Source: Frankia alni ACN14a (GTDB taxonomy: Bacteria > Actinomycetota > Actinomycetes > Frankiales > Frankiaceae). From it: a stretch of 64,000 nt of DNA. The stretch covers positions 5,822,962 to 5,886,961 of the forward strand of contig NC_008278.1 in the NCBI RefSeq assembly GCF_000058485.1, written 5' to 3'. The translations under genes and the position numbers were made by a program. Position 1 is the stretch's first letter. Each line of letters begins with the position of its first letter. Positions 54,097 through 61,508 of this stretch are shown here, one piece after another. The notes under the pieces were generated by a model, which made no database searches, was not told where the DNA came from, and was given only the letters and a program-made list of their open reading frames with translations.

Positions 54097-54303
54097 TCAT
54101 GATGGTGGTTCGGGGGATTCGTCGTCTCGGGCGCGCAGGAGACGTAGGACGGCCATCGCGCGGCGGACGCGTACGGGGTTGCGACTCAACAGGGCGGTGA
54201 TTCCTGCGAGCAGGGTCAGGACCGCGTCGGGTAGGTAGCGCAGGACCAGGACGACGGCGATCAGGGCCGGGGGCGCGGCCATGCCGGCGGCGACGGTGCT
54301 CAT
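54097..54303 (-). CDS. Small membrane protein
   Basis: From the ATG at 54303, preceded by AGGA, the protein has 68 residues. One long hydrophobic region (PPALIAVVLVLRYLPDAVLTLLAGITALL) is followed by a basic segment (RNPVRVRRAMAVLRLLRARDD). Function is unknown. It lies upstream of the palindrome-rich region. Confidence 0.6.
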   Translation of the reverse strand: MSTVAAGMAAPPALIAVVLVLRYLPDAVLTLLAGITALLSRNPVRVRRAMAVLRLLRARDDESPEPPS

Positions 54304-54504
54304 GGCTGTCCTGCGCGCACTGTCATCGGCCGGCCAAGCGAGGGCCGGGCAGCCGCGGCCAGTGCGGGCACCCGCCGGGGGAAGGCGGGGTACCTGGGGC
54401 TCGCCTCCCGCCGGGTATGCCACGGCATGCCCATGGCACCCGGGCCGGTTGGGGGCGGTGGGGTGCACGGGAGCGGGAAACGGGGACGGCAACCCTCACC
54501 GGGC

Positions 54505-54544
54505 GGCAACTTCGATTGCCGACTGTTCGGCAATCGAAGTTGCC
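54505..54544. repeat. Back-to-back 16-bp palindromes forming a 40-nt perfect hairpin
   Basis: GGCAACTTCGATTGCC (54505-54520) and its exact inverse GGCAATCGAAGTTGCC (54529-54544) are separated by GACTGTTC. Each half is itself a GGCAA-N6-TTGCC dyad, and the pair forms a perfect 16-bp stem. Confidence 0.9.
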
Positions 54545-54590
54545 ACCAGCCCAGTGGGTCGTGGCGCTCGCCGCTGCGAGACCGGAGGCG

Positions 54591-54642
54591 GGCACCAGAA
54601 ATCGGACACTCCCATTAGTGGCGGTGTCCGATTTCTGGTGCC
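54591..54642. repeat. Perfect 19-bp inverted repeat with 14-base loop
   Basis: GGCACCAGAAATCGGACAC (54591-54609) and GTGTCCGATTTCTGGTGCC (54624-54642) are exact inverse copies. The stem has no T-run after it. It may be a terminator, a miniature transposable element or a protein site. Confidence 0.85.
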
Positions 54643-54677
54643 CCCTCGCCGGCCCGCACGGCGCACTCGCTGCCAGC

Positions 54678-54693
54678 GACAACGGACGTTGTC
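54678..54693. promoter_or_regulatory. GRCAAN6TTGYC palindrome
   Basis: GACAACGGACGTTGTC: GACAA and TTGTC arms around six bases, with inner C and G also pairing. It matches the 16-mers at 54505, 54784, 54864 and 58287-58362. Confidence 0.7.
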
Positions 54694-54783
54694 AATAGCA
54701 GTGAGTGCGTGTCACCACGAGTAGTGGTGACGGTGCGAAAACAGTGGTCGTTTCGCGTTGTCCCCGCGGAGCGTGGAAAATGC

Positions 54784-54799
54784 GACAACCGTGATTGCC
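54784..54799. promoter_or_regulatory. GRCAAN6TTGYC palindrome
   Basis: GACAACCGTGATTGCC, about 110 bp before the HTH gene start. Differs from the consensus GGCAACN4ATTGCC only at the second base. Confidence 0.7.
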
Positions 54800-54863
54800 T
54801 GCCTTACGCGGCCGGTCGCCGGACAGGTTTTCTCTCGGCACGACAACATTTGTCCCCCGCCGG

Positions 54864-54879
54864 GGCAACTGTCATTGCC
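54864..54879. promoter_or_regulatory. GRCAAN6TTGYC palindrome, promoter-proximal
   Basis: GGCAACTGTCATTGCC ends 30 bp before the GTG at 54910. Placement is right for autoregulation of the HTH gene. Confidence 0.75.
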
Positions 54880-54909
54880 GCCTCCGCGAGGCCGGTTATC
54901 GTCCCCGCC

Positions 54910-55344
54910 GTGGGTGATCTCGACGCCGTCTGGCAACTACTCGCCGCGCACCCGGCCACCGAGGACCCCCATGCCGGCGCCCTGGACTACCTGACCGCGC
55001 TCACCCGAGCCCAGCAGGCCCTCGCTGGCGAACTCGACCGTGCCGTCCTCGCCGCCGTCACCGCCGGCGCCGACTGGGCACAGATCGGCCGGGCCACCGG
55101 TCGCACCCGCCAAGGTGCCCGCCAACGCTGGAACCGCTTCCTCCCCCCACCAGCCCCACCCCCGACACCAGCCAGCGACGCATGGCTGCCCGTACTCTCC
55201 GACGATCCCTGGGACCGCCGCCCTCCGCCCCGTTACAGCCCACCCGAACTCCTTCACCCTCGCCTGCACACCCGTCTCGCCGACCACCAGGTCCGCCATG
55301 ACCAGCCCCCCGACGACCCCTGGCCCGCTCATCACACCCACTGA
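54910..55344 (+). CDS. Small DNA-binding protein (sigma-region-4-like HTH)
   Basis: From the GTG at 54910 the protein has 144 residues. Residues 1-50 are helical (LDAVWQLLAAHPATED, LTALTRAQQALAGELDRAV). A helix-turn-helix follows at about 57-80 (GADWAQIGRATGRTRQGARQRW). The C-terminal 60 residues are proline-rich and basic. Such small HTH proteins occur widely in actinomycetes and have no assigned role. The upstream palindromes make it a candidate for their recognition, but other regulators could bind them. It converges with the small membrane protein gene, 93 bp away. Confidence 0.75.
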   Translation: MGDLDAVWQLLAAHPATEDPHAGALDYLTALTRAQQALAGELDRAVLAAVTAGADWAQIGRATGRTRQGARQRWNRFLPPPAPPPTPASDAWLPVLSDDPWDRRPPPRYSPPELLHPRLHTRLADHQVRHDQPPDDPWPAHHTH

Positions 55345-55437
55345 CGACCAGAACATGCGATCTTGCGCGAGAAATCTTCGTCTCCCCGAAAAGATCAAAA
55401 ACGGGAGCGTTGTCGTCGGTCATGCGTGGCCCGGGGG

Positions 55438-55656
55438 TCAGATGCCGTTGTCGGTCAGGAAGTGGAGCACTGTGAGGGCCAGCATGACCGTGCCGGCGAA
55501 GGCGCATGCGCCGCACTGGATCGCGGCCGGGACGGATGCGTGATCGGCTATTTGTAGGAGGGTCCCGGTCAGCGCGGCGATGACGCCGAGCAGGACCGCG
55601 ATCAGGGTCAGGAGGATGCGGGTGGTTCTTGGCTGGTGTGGTGGGGCGCTGCTCAT
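55438..55656 (-). CDS. Small membrane protein coupled to the methylase gene
   Basis: From the ATG at 55656, overlapping the methylase stop in an ATGA quartet, the protein has 72 residues. Two helices (TRILLTLIAVLLGVIAALTGTLLQI and IQCGACAFAGTVMLALTVLHFL) enclose a short loop. The overlap suggests translational coupling to the methylase. Function is unknown; a membrane effector or toxin-like role in the island is a guess. Confidence 0.7.
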   Translation of the reverse strand: MSSAPPHQPRTTRILLTLIAVLLGVIAALTGTLLQIADHASVPAAIQCGACAFAGTVMLALTVLHFLTDNGI

Positions 55657-58052
55657 CGCAGTTCCGTTGTGGTGAGCAGGCCGGTGGTGAGGTGGTCGGC
55701 GAGGTCGGTGCGTAGTCGGTCGGCGGCGTCGGCCAGGGCGCGGTGGGCGATGATCTGGTTGTCGAGGTCGGTGAGGACCGCACCGATGCGTTGCTGTTCG
55801 CTCAGTGGTGGGCGGGGCAGTCGCAACGATCCGAGGGTGCTGGTGCTGATCGAGGGGATCGCGGTCGCTGACTGTGCACGTCGGGCGATCCAGCTCTGGG
55901 CGGCTCGGGCGGACAGGACCGCGAGCAGGTAGGCGGGGTCCACACCGTCGTGGGCGCGTAGGCGCATGAGGTTGGTGCCCAGGAGCCATCCCTGCTGGGC
56001 GGCGTCCACGCGCGCGAGCGGTCCGACCGTGCCGGTCCGCACGAACAGGATGTCGTTCTCGCGCAGGGTGAAGCGGCTCATTCCGTCGGTCTGCTCCGGG
56101 TGGATCCGCCGGGTGGTGTCCGTGCGCACCCGGCGGTCCACCAGGTCGCGGGGCGCGACCAGCCCGAGGCCCCGCTCGGTGTCACGCAGCCGGCGTGCCG
56201 TCTGGTGGGAGGGGCCGGACTGCAGGTCGCACAGCTCTTTCAGCGGGACGGTGGACCAGCCAGGGGGATGATCCCCGACGGTGGTGACGCCGGGATCGAC
56301 GCTGATGTCCTGGACTTTCGCGTCGGCGCGTTCGGCCAGCCACAGCTGTTCTTCCAGCATTCTGATCGGCCGGTGCGGTGTCGAGGCCGGCCGGTCTGGG
56401 GCGGTGCGGGCCGCGAGGTGGTCGGCGGGGTCTAGGGAGTATCCGTGCTGGGCGAGTTCGGTTCGCGGCACGGCGCGGGCCGACACACCCTCGTACGTGA
56501 CGCAGGTGGGGCCGGTCAGGTCCGCGGGGCACGCGCGCCACTGCTCCAGGCAGGCGACGACCGTACTGATCTCCGCGGTGGTGAGGATCCGCTGCTGCCC
56601 CGACACCTGGCCGCGGCCGTGCACCTCGAGGAACAGCACGTCGTCACCAGGCCGTGTGCCGGGGGCACGCAGTCCCCACAGCATCGCCGCGACCCGTGTC
56701 GGTGCGAATAGCTGCCGCGGCAGCGCGACGATGAACTCGACCGTGCCGGTGTCGAGCATGTGCTGGCGCAGGCGCTGTTCCCGGTCGTCGTCGGAGGCGG
56801 CCGCGCGGTTGGGCATGACGACGCCGGCCTTCCCGCCGGGAGCCAGTGATGCCAGCACATGCTGGAGCCAGGCGTAGTTGTCGTTGTGCGCGGGTGGCGG
56901 ATCGAACAGCCAGGTGTCGTACGGGGCGCGGGTGGAGGTCGCGTTGAACGGCGGGTTCGTCACGATCAGATCCGCGAGCGCCGCGGGTGCCTCCCGCCAG
57001 GGCGTCGGCGAACCCGGTGTCAGCCGGGCCTGGCCGCCACTGAGGCGGATACCCATCTCGGCCAGCCGGCACAGGTCCGGGTCCGCGCCGCTGCCGGACA
57101 GCGTCACCGACCCGGCCGCCTTCCACGCGCCGAGGAGCATTTCCCCTGCCCGCGCGTACGGGTCGTGCAGGTGAACCTGGTCGCCCGCACGGACGAACAG
57201 AGCCATGATCAGCTCCACCAGGGAGCGTGGAGTGGTGGCGGGCGGGCCGCTGTGCGTGTCCCACAGTTCGTAGTGGCGGAGCAGGTCACCGAAGACGGTG
57301 CGGGGCAGGTCCTCGCACCGTCGCATGATCTGCCCGAGGTCCTCCGCGGCCGGCCCGCCGAGCGCAGCGAAGCTCGTGCGGGCTTTCCCGGGGCTTGAGG
57401 GCAGACCCTGGGCTGCGCGGGCCGCCTCGATGCGCCCCCCGATCCTGCGTATCAGCCGTTGCGGGTCGCTTTGCCTGTCGCTGGCGGCGTGGACGTCGTC
57501 GCGCAGCCCGGCCCAGGACGCAGGATCGCTGTGGCGCAGGAACAGCAGGCCGGTCACGAGATGCAGGTAGACCGCGGCGGAAGCGCTCCCACGGACACGG
57601 CGTCCCAGCGGGCCGAACAACTCCGTGAGGATCTCCTCCGTGGTGCTGCCCCGCGAAGTGCCCGGCTCTACCGCGCGGCGTACCCGGCCGGCGTCGGTGG
57701 TGCCCTCGGATTCGCCGCCGTGGCGTGGGGTGGTGCTGTCCTGCGAGGTGCCCGGCCTTACCGCGCGGCGTACCCGGTCGGCGTAGGTGATGCCCTCGGG
57801 TTCACCACCGCGGCGCTGGGCGGCGGGCACACGGCGAGCGGACAGCCAGGCCAGTACCTCGCTGAGGGAGAATCGCTCCATCCCACCGTCGTCTTTCGGC
57901 TGGGGGAAGTCCGGATGGCGACGCTGCCAGTTCGTCACCGCGACTCGGCTGACCCCCGCCCACTGGGAGATCTGTCTGCGGGTGGCCAGAAGCTCCGGGG
58001 CGACCGACCACGCATGCGCACGGCCCGGCGGCGGTGTGCTGTCGTAAGGCAT
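55653..58052 (-). CDS. Fused HTH-adenine methyltransferase-specificity protein (type I M-S fusion)
   Basis: From the ATG at 58052 the protein has 799 residues. Residues 10-65 hold a helix-turn-helix (RQISQWAGVSRVAVTNWQRRHPDFPQP). A 30-residue tandem duplication follows (about 78-137). Residues about 270-560 are an HsdM-like adenine methylase: SLVELIMALF, HDPYARAGEMLLGAW (SAM motif), and ADLIVTNPPFN (catalytic NPPF). The C-terminus has an HsdS-type half: GWSTVPLKELCDLQSGPS, ENDILFVRTGTVG, NLMRLR, and IPSISTSTLGSLRLPRPPLSEQQRIGAVLTDLDNQI. No restriction (HsdR) gene is nearby, so it may be a solitary or regulatory methylase. Confidence 0.88.
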   Translation of the reverse strand: MPYDSTPPPGRAHAWSVAPELLATRRQISQWAGVSRVAVTNWQRRHPDFPQPKDDGGMERFSLSEVLAWLSARRVPAAQRRGGEPEGITYADRVRRAVRPGTSQDSTTPRHGGESEGTTDAGRVRRAVEPGTSRGSTTEEILTELFGPLGRRVRGSASAAVYLHLVTGLLFLRHSDPASWAGLRDDVHAASDRQSDPQRLIRRIGGRIEAARAAQGLPSSPGKARTSFAALGGPAAEDLGQIMRRCEDLPRTVFGDLLRHYELWDTHSGPPATTPRSLVELIMALFVRAGDQVHLHDPYARAGEMLLGAWKAAGSVTLSGSGADPDLCRLAEMGIRLSGGQARLTPGSPTPWREAPAALADLIVTNPPFNATSTRAPYDTWLFDPPPAHNDNYAWLQHVLASLAPGGKAGVVMPNRAAASDDDREQRLRQHMLDTGTVEFIVALPRQLFAPTRVAAMLWGLRAPGTRPGDDVLFLEVHGRGQVSGQQRILTTAEISTVVACLEQWRACPADLTGPTCVTYEGVSARAVPRTELAQHGYSLDPADHLAARTAPDRPASTPHRPIRMLEEQLWLAERADAKVQDISVDPGVTTVGDHPPGWSTVPLKELCDLQSGPSHQTARRLRDTERGLGLVAPRDLVDRRVRTDTTRRIHPEQTDGMSRFTLRENDILFVRTGTVGPLARVDAAQQGWLLGTNLMRLRAHDGVDPAYLLAVLSARAAQSWIARRAQSATAIPSISTSTLGSLRLPRPPLSEQQRIGAVLTDLDNQIIAHRALADAADRLRTDLADHLTTGLLTTTELR
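57640..57819 (-). repeat. 90-bp in-frame tandem duplication in the methylase gene
   Basis: Units 57640-57729 and 57730-57819 share most bases and encode variants of RRAVxPGTSxxSTT. They lie between the helix-turn-helix and the methylase domain and lengthen the linker. Confidence 0.85.
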
Positions 58053-58168
58053 GACGACATAGTCACGGAACAGGACACACCTTGGCAAACGCGCATCGCA
58101 CTGCGCAACTCGACCGCCGCGCGGTGAGGCAGCCACCAATATCTCATCTAGCTGCGTAACAGGGACTT

Positions 58169-59591
58169 CTAGCGTCGTGGCCGCCCGCACCAGGGGTTAA
58201 CAGCAGGACGAGTATCGCCGCAAGTCCGCGCACCGCCTCGGCGGTCGGCGCCCTGGTGGGGAGACGGCCACCGGAAGGCGGTGAACGACAAGCACCGTTG
58301 CCTGTCCGGCAACATCCATTGCCGCCATTCGACAATCTTGCTTGTCGGCAACGGGTATTGCCGTCCCGGCAGGCCGTAACGGTGCAGCAGCCGCAGGGGC
58401 TTGCGTGCCTGATCGGCGGTGACGGGCTGGCCGTCGCCGCCGGTACGGTGCGCGGACAGGTAGCCGGTGACCGCGGGCGTGGCCCACCATGCCTCGGGAT
58501 GACCGGCCGGGTCGCAGACCGCGGCCAACGCCAGCGCGGGGCGGGCCAGCCTGACGGGCTCGACCAGGTCGGCGGCGTCCAGGGCGAGCAGGAGCGTGAC
58601 GGCCACGGGCCGGTCGTAGCCATCCGGGCCGGCACCCCGGCCGGCCGGCATCAACGCGTCCAGCCGCTGCCCGCCAGCGGCATAGCGGACCAGGTAGGCC
58701 GTACACCCCTCCTCTTGGTTGATCATGTAGGCGGCGGCGTGGGACAACGCCAACGGCAGGTGCCCCACCGCCGCGGCCAGGTCGGCGGCGCGCGCGTCGA
58801 GCAGATGGGGCCGGCCGGCGTCGGTGAGCCGGTCGGTCAGATAGGCCACCGACTCGCCCGGGGCGTACACGTCGACGTCGACCTGCCGCCGCCCGGAACT
58901 GGCCAGCGCGGCGTCGCGCAGACGGGTGGTGACCAAGGTCCATCCGCCAGGCCGGTGCGGCGGCCACCAGCCGCCATGGCGGGTCGGGTCGGCGAGGTCG
59001 GCCGGGTCGGTGAGGTCATCGAGGACGACCAGCCAGCTGCGGTCGGTGGTGCGCAGCCACTCCAGCAACGCCCCGGCGTCCGCAACCAGGTCAGCGCCGG
59101 TCGGCGCCGGGCGCACCGACCCGCACCGCCGCCCGGGCGTACATGTCGATGACCTGACCGGCGGCCACCCACACCACCAGGTCCGCGCCCTGCCCCAAGG
59201 CGTCGTGGGCGAACCACGCCGCCAGCTGCGACTTCCCGACCCCACCCCCACCCGCCAGCACCCGGGTGCCCGGACCCGCGCCGGCGCGTCCGGTATCACC
59301 CTGGGCCAGGACCACGTCCTCACCACGGCGACGGGCAGCCACAACCTGATCCCGCAGCTCCTTCCGGGGCTGAAATGCCGACGCCAACGCCGGAGGCCGC
59401 CCCACCAGGACCGGCCACACCGGCGCCGGCCGGCCCGGAAAGTAGTTGTGCTGGGTGTTGCCGTCGCCCTGCTGCATCGCGGCAGGGCCGACGAAAACGT
59501 TGCCCGGCCCGGGCCGAACAGACTGCCCTGGCCAGTCAGGCTGACCGGGCCGGTCAGGCTGGTCGGGGCCGGGGAATGGCGTGCCCGTCAC
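58169..59591 (-). pseudogene. NB-ARC (NLR-like) STAND ATPase gene, frameshifted and 3'-truncated
   Basis: The GTG at 59591 overlaps the stop of the Bell-like gene (GTGA). The first frame (to 59091) has the motif NVFVGPAAMQQGDGNTQHNYF at residues 31-51 and Walker A LAGGGGVGKSQ at 113-122. A +1 frameshift near 59100-59115 moves the frame: the second part holds the Walker B WLVVLDDLTD, TLVTTRLRDAAL (sensor) and VGHLPLALSHAAAYM (GxP motif). Reading ends at 58169 soon after RLLHRYGL, where palindromes begin, with no TPR or WD40 sensor region. The gene is probably inactive, unless the frameshift is programmed or a sequencing error. Confidence 0.75.
58287..58362. repeat. Array of four GRCAAN6TTGYC palindromes
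   Basis: GACAAGCACCGTTGCC (58287-58302), GGCAACATCCATTGCC (58308-58323), GACAATCTTGCTTGTC (58331-58346) and GGCAACGGGTATTGCC (58347-58362) follow one another with 5, 7 and 0 bases between. They lie 235-310 bp upstream of the methylase start and within the truncated end of the NB-ARC gene. Confidence 0.9.
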
Positions 59592-60016
59592 GCGGGCCAG
59601 GCACCGAAGGTGTTGGTCTGCTGGTTGTGATCACCCTGCTGGATCGCGGCAGGCCCGGTGAACAGATTCCCGGCGAGGGTGTGCCCGCCGCTGGTGCTGG
59701 CGGCGGCCCGGACCTGCTCCACCGCCTCGGCGAGCGCGGCGGCGAAAGCGGGGTCGTGGTCGGTGGCGTCTTCCAACGCCAACTGCAGACGCTGCCGGGT
59801 CCGCGCCGACAACTCCCCTGTGTTCTGGGCTTCTTCGGCGACGCGGGCCAGGACCGGGTCGCCCTCGCCCAACGCCTGGCTCACCAGATCGTGGACCCGG
59901 TCAAGACCGGCATCGACGACCCGATCGGTTTCGGCGTCGACCCGGCCGCCGACCCGGCGGGCCTTACGTAGCGCCCACGCGGCCAGCACCCCGACCGCCA
60001 CCTCAATCCCCGTCAT
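59588..60016 (-). CDS. Bell-like membrane effector candidate with C-terminal amyloid-type motif
   Basis: From the ATG at 60016, preceded by GGGGGAG, the protein has 142 residues. An N-terminal hydrophobic helix (GIEVAVGVLAAWAL, residues 3-16) is followed by a helical bundle (DRVVDAGLDRVHDLVSQALG; LARVAEEAQNTGELSARTRQRLQLAL; FAAALAEAVEQV) and then, after a flexible loop, the motif NLFTGPAAIQQGDHNQQTNTF at 117-137. That layout fits bacterial Bell domains, which are thought to lyse membranes when seeded by an amyloid motif from a partner NLR. The downstream NB-ARC gene carries the same motif at its N-terminus. Assignment is by pattern only. Confidence 0.7.
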   Translation of the reverse strand: MTGIEVAVGVLAAWALRKARRVGGRVDAETDRVVDAGLDRVHDLVSQALGEGDPVLARVAEEAQNTGELSARTRQRLQLALEDATDHDPAFAAALAEAVEQVRAAASTSGGHTLAGNLFTGPAAIQQGDHNQQTNTFGAWPA

Positions 60017-60229
60017 CCATCTCCCCCGATCCGACCGCCGTACGCACCAGGACAGCCACGGTGCGCGCACCATCCTCCACCCTTCGAGGAACAGCGGAAC
60101 GAACAGGCAAGATTCCGGCCGCGTCCCGGGACTTGCCCGCGCCACCGAGGCTCACCGTGCACGCAAGTCCAGACATCAGTGCAGACGTCTTCAGACATCG
60201 ACACGCGCCCCACCGAGCGCCGTGTCCAC

Positions 60230-61508
60230 TATTGCGCTGACCACGATCTTTTTCGGGTTGGTCAGGCGGCTTGGGTTCGGGGTCGTCCCCAGTGTTGTTG
60301 GCGTTCGCTGCGGGCGCGTTCGCGTCGTTGGGCTTGTAGGACGGTGGGGTGGCGGGCGTAGGTGTTGCGCCAGCGCAGGTAGTCCTGCAGTCGGTGGGCG
60401 AGCGTCGGGTGGTTCGGGTGGTTCGGGTGGTTCGAGTTGCTCATGGTGAAGGTGCGTAGGGGTCCGAACTGGGCCTCGATCGGGTTCGCCCACGACGCGT
60501 AGGTCGGGGTCAGGCACAGCTCGACGTTGTTCCGTGCCGCCCAGCGGCGGATCTTCGGGGTGGTGTTCGCGGACAGGTTGTCGCAGATGACGTAGACCGG
60601 GGCGCCGTCGGGGCGGGCGGCTCTGATCGATTTCAGGGCGGCCAGCGTGTTCTGGCCGCCCTTGCGTTCGCGGGTGACGCCCCACAGCTGGTCGTCGCCG
60701 AGGGAGTAGCAGCCGTGGAAGTAGCGGATCCCATGGGTGCGCCGGTAGGTCGCGGGCAGCCGGTCCGGATGCCCCTGATCTGCCCAGCCGACTCCGTGGG
60801 CCGGGCGGATCGACAGCGGTCCGAACTGGTCGAACGCGAAACAGCGGTAGGGGCAGACCGCGGTGAGGTACTCGATCCGGTCGAGTTTCGCGTCCTTGTC
60901 CGGGTCGGTGGACTCCTTCCACGTCCGGGTCCGCTGGAAGGAGATCCGATGGGCGTGCAGGATCTGCCGCAGCCGTTCCCGGCCCACGGTGACCGTCCGC
61001 TCGGGGTTGTCCGCCAGGTAGGCGGCGAGCTTGCGCAGGCTCCAGTGGGTGAACGGCTGACCATGTTTCGCTGGGCGGGCGCGGGCCGTCGCGACGATGA
61101 ACGCCTCGTCGGCAGAGCTGATCAGGCGGGGACGGCCTCCCGCCCACCGAGGGTCCAGCGCTCCCAGACCGATCTCGTTGAACCGGTGGATCACCCCCCG
61201 GACCGTGTCCTCGTCGGCCTGGACCAGGTTCGCGATCGCGGGGACCGGGGTCCCACTCGCCGACGCCATTATGATCATGGCTCGGCGGACCCGGATCGAA
61301 CCATGCTGCCCACGGCGCACGATCGCCTGCAGTCGCTGACCTTCCTCGTCACTGAGCCGCCGCGCACGAACCGACTGTCCTCCCACCGGGCTCACCTCCC
61401 AGATCGGCATCAACCACCGATCCCGACGCTGCACCCGACACCACCCGAACCCCAGCACCCCGCCCGGCGTGTCCTCACAACCCGAAAACATTCATGGTCA
61501 GCGCACTA
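60230..61508. mobile_element. IS630-family insertion sequence with TA target duplication
   Basis: The element spans 60232-61506 (1,275 bp) and is bounded by TA dinucleotides (60230-60231 and 61507-61508), the IS630 target signature. Left end TTGCGCTGACCACGATC... and right end (reverse complement) GTGCGCTGACCATGAAT... share TGCGCTGACCA and a further TTTTCGGGTTG. The single transposase is intact, so the element may be mobile. Confidence 0.9.
60262..61410 (-). CDS. IS630-family transposase
   Basis: From the ATG at 61410 the protein has 382 residues; an in-frame start at 61491 would extend into the inverted repeat. An N-terminal helix-turn-helix (SASGTPVPAIANLVQADEDTVRGVIHRFNE) precedes the DDE domain: RCFAFDQFGPL (first D), VYVICDNLSANTTP (second D) and WANPIEAQFGPL (E). 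A late NHPNHPNHP run is low-complexity. The enzyme cuts and joins at TA. Confidence 0.92.
   Translation of the reverse strand: MPIWEVSPVGGQSVRARRLSDEEGQRLQAIVRRGQHGSIRVRRAMIIMASASGTPVPAIANLVQADEDTVRGVIHRFNEIGLGALDPRWAGGRPRLISSADEAFIVATARARPAKHGQPFTHWSLRKLAAYLADNPERTVTVGRERLRQILHAHRISFQRTRTWKESTDPDKDAKLDRIEYLTAVCPYRCFAFDQFGPLSIRPAHGVGWADQGHPDRLPATYRRTHGIRYFHGCYSLGDDQLWGVTRERKGGQNTLAALKSIRAARPDGAPVYVICDNLSANTTPKIRRWAARNNVELCLTPTYASWANPIEAQFGPLRTFTMSNSNHPNHPNHPTLAHRLQDYLRWRNTYARHPTVLQAQRRERARSERQQHWGRPRTQAA

Larger units (their letters stand above)
54304..54909. promoter_or_regulatory. Palindrome-rich control region before the HTH gene
   Basis: This 606-bp region has no credible gene. It carries five GRCAAN6TTGYC 16-mers (54505, 54529, 54678, 54784, 54864), a 19-bp perfect inverted repeat at 54591-54642, and an 8-bp repeat GTCACCAC...GTGGTGAC at 54711-54731. 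The last 16-mer ends 30 bp before the HTH gene start. See separate entries. Confidence 0.75.

Noticed and set aside
54709-54909. Longer N-terminus for the HTH protein starting at 54709
   Set aside because: The extra 67 residues cross the palindromes and lack protein-like pattern; the GTG at 54910 begins the conserved helical part.
58169-58400. C-terminal extension of the NLR-like protein as genuine sequence
   Set aside because: The last 70 residues are encoded by the palindrome array and have no NLR-like pattern.
60013-60213. Small leftward open frame between the Bell-like gene and the IS element
   Set aside because: No ribosome binding site, cysteine/arginine-rich shadow composition and overlap with the Bell-like gene's own leader.
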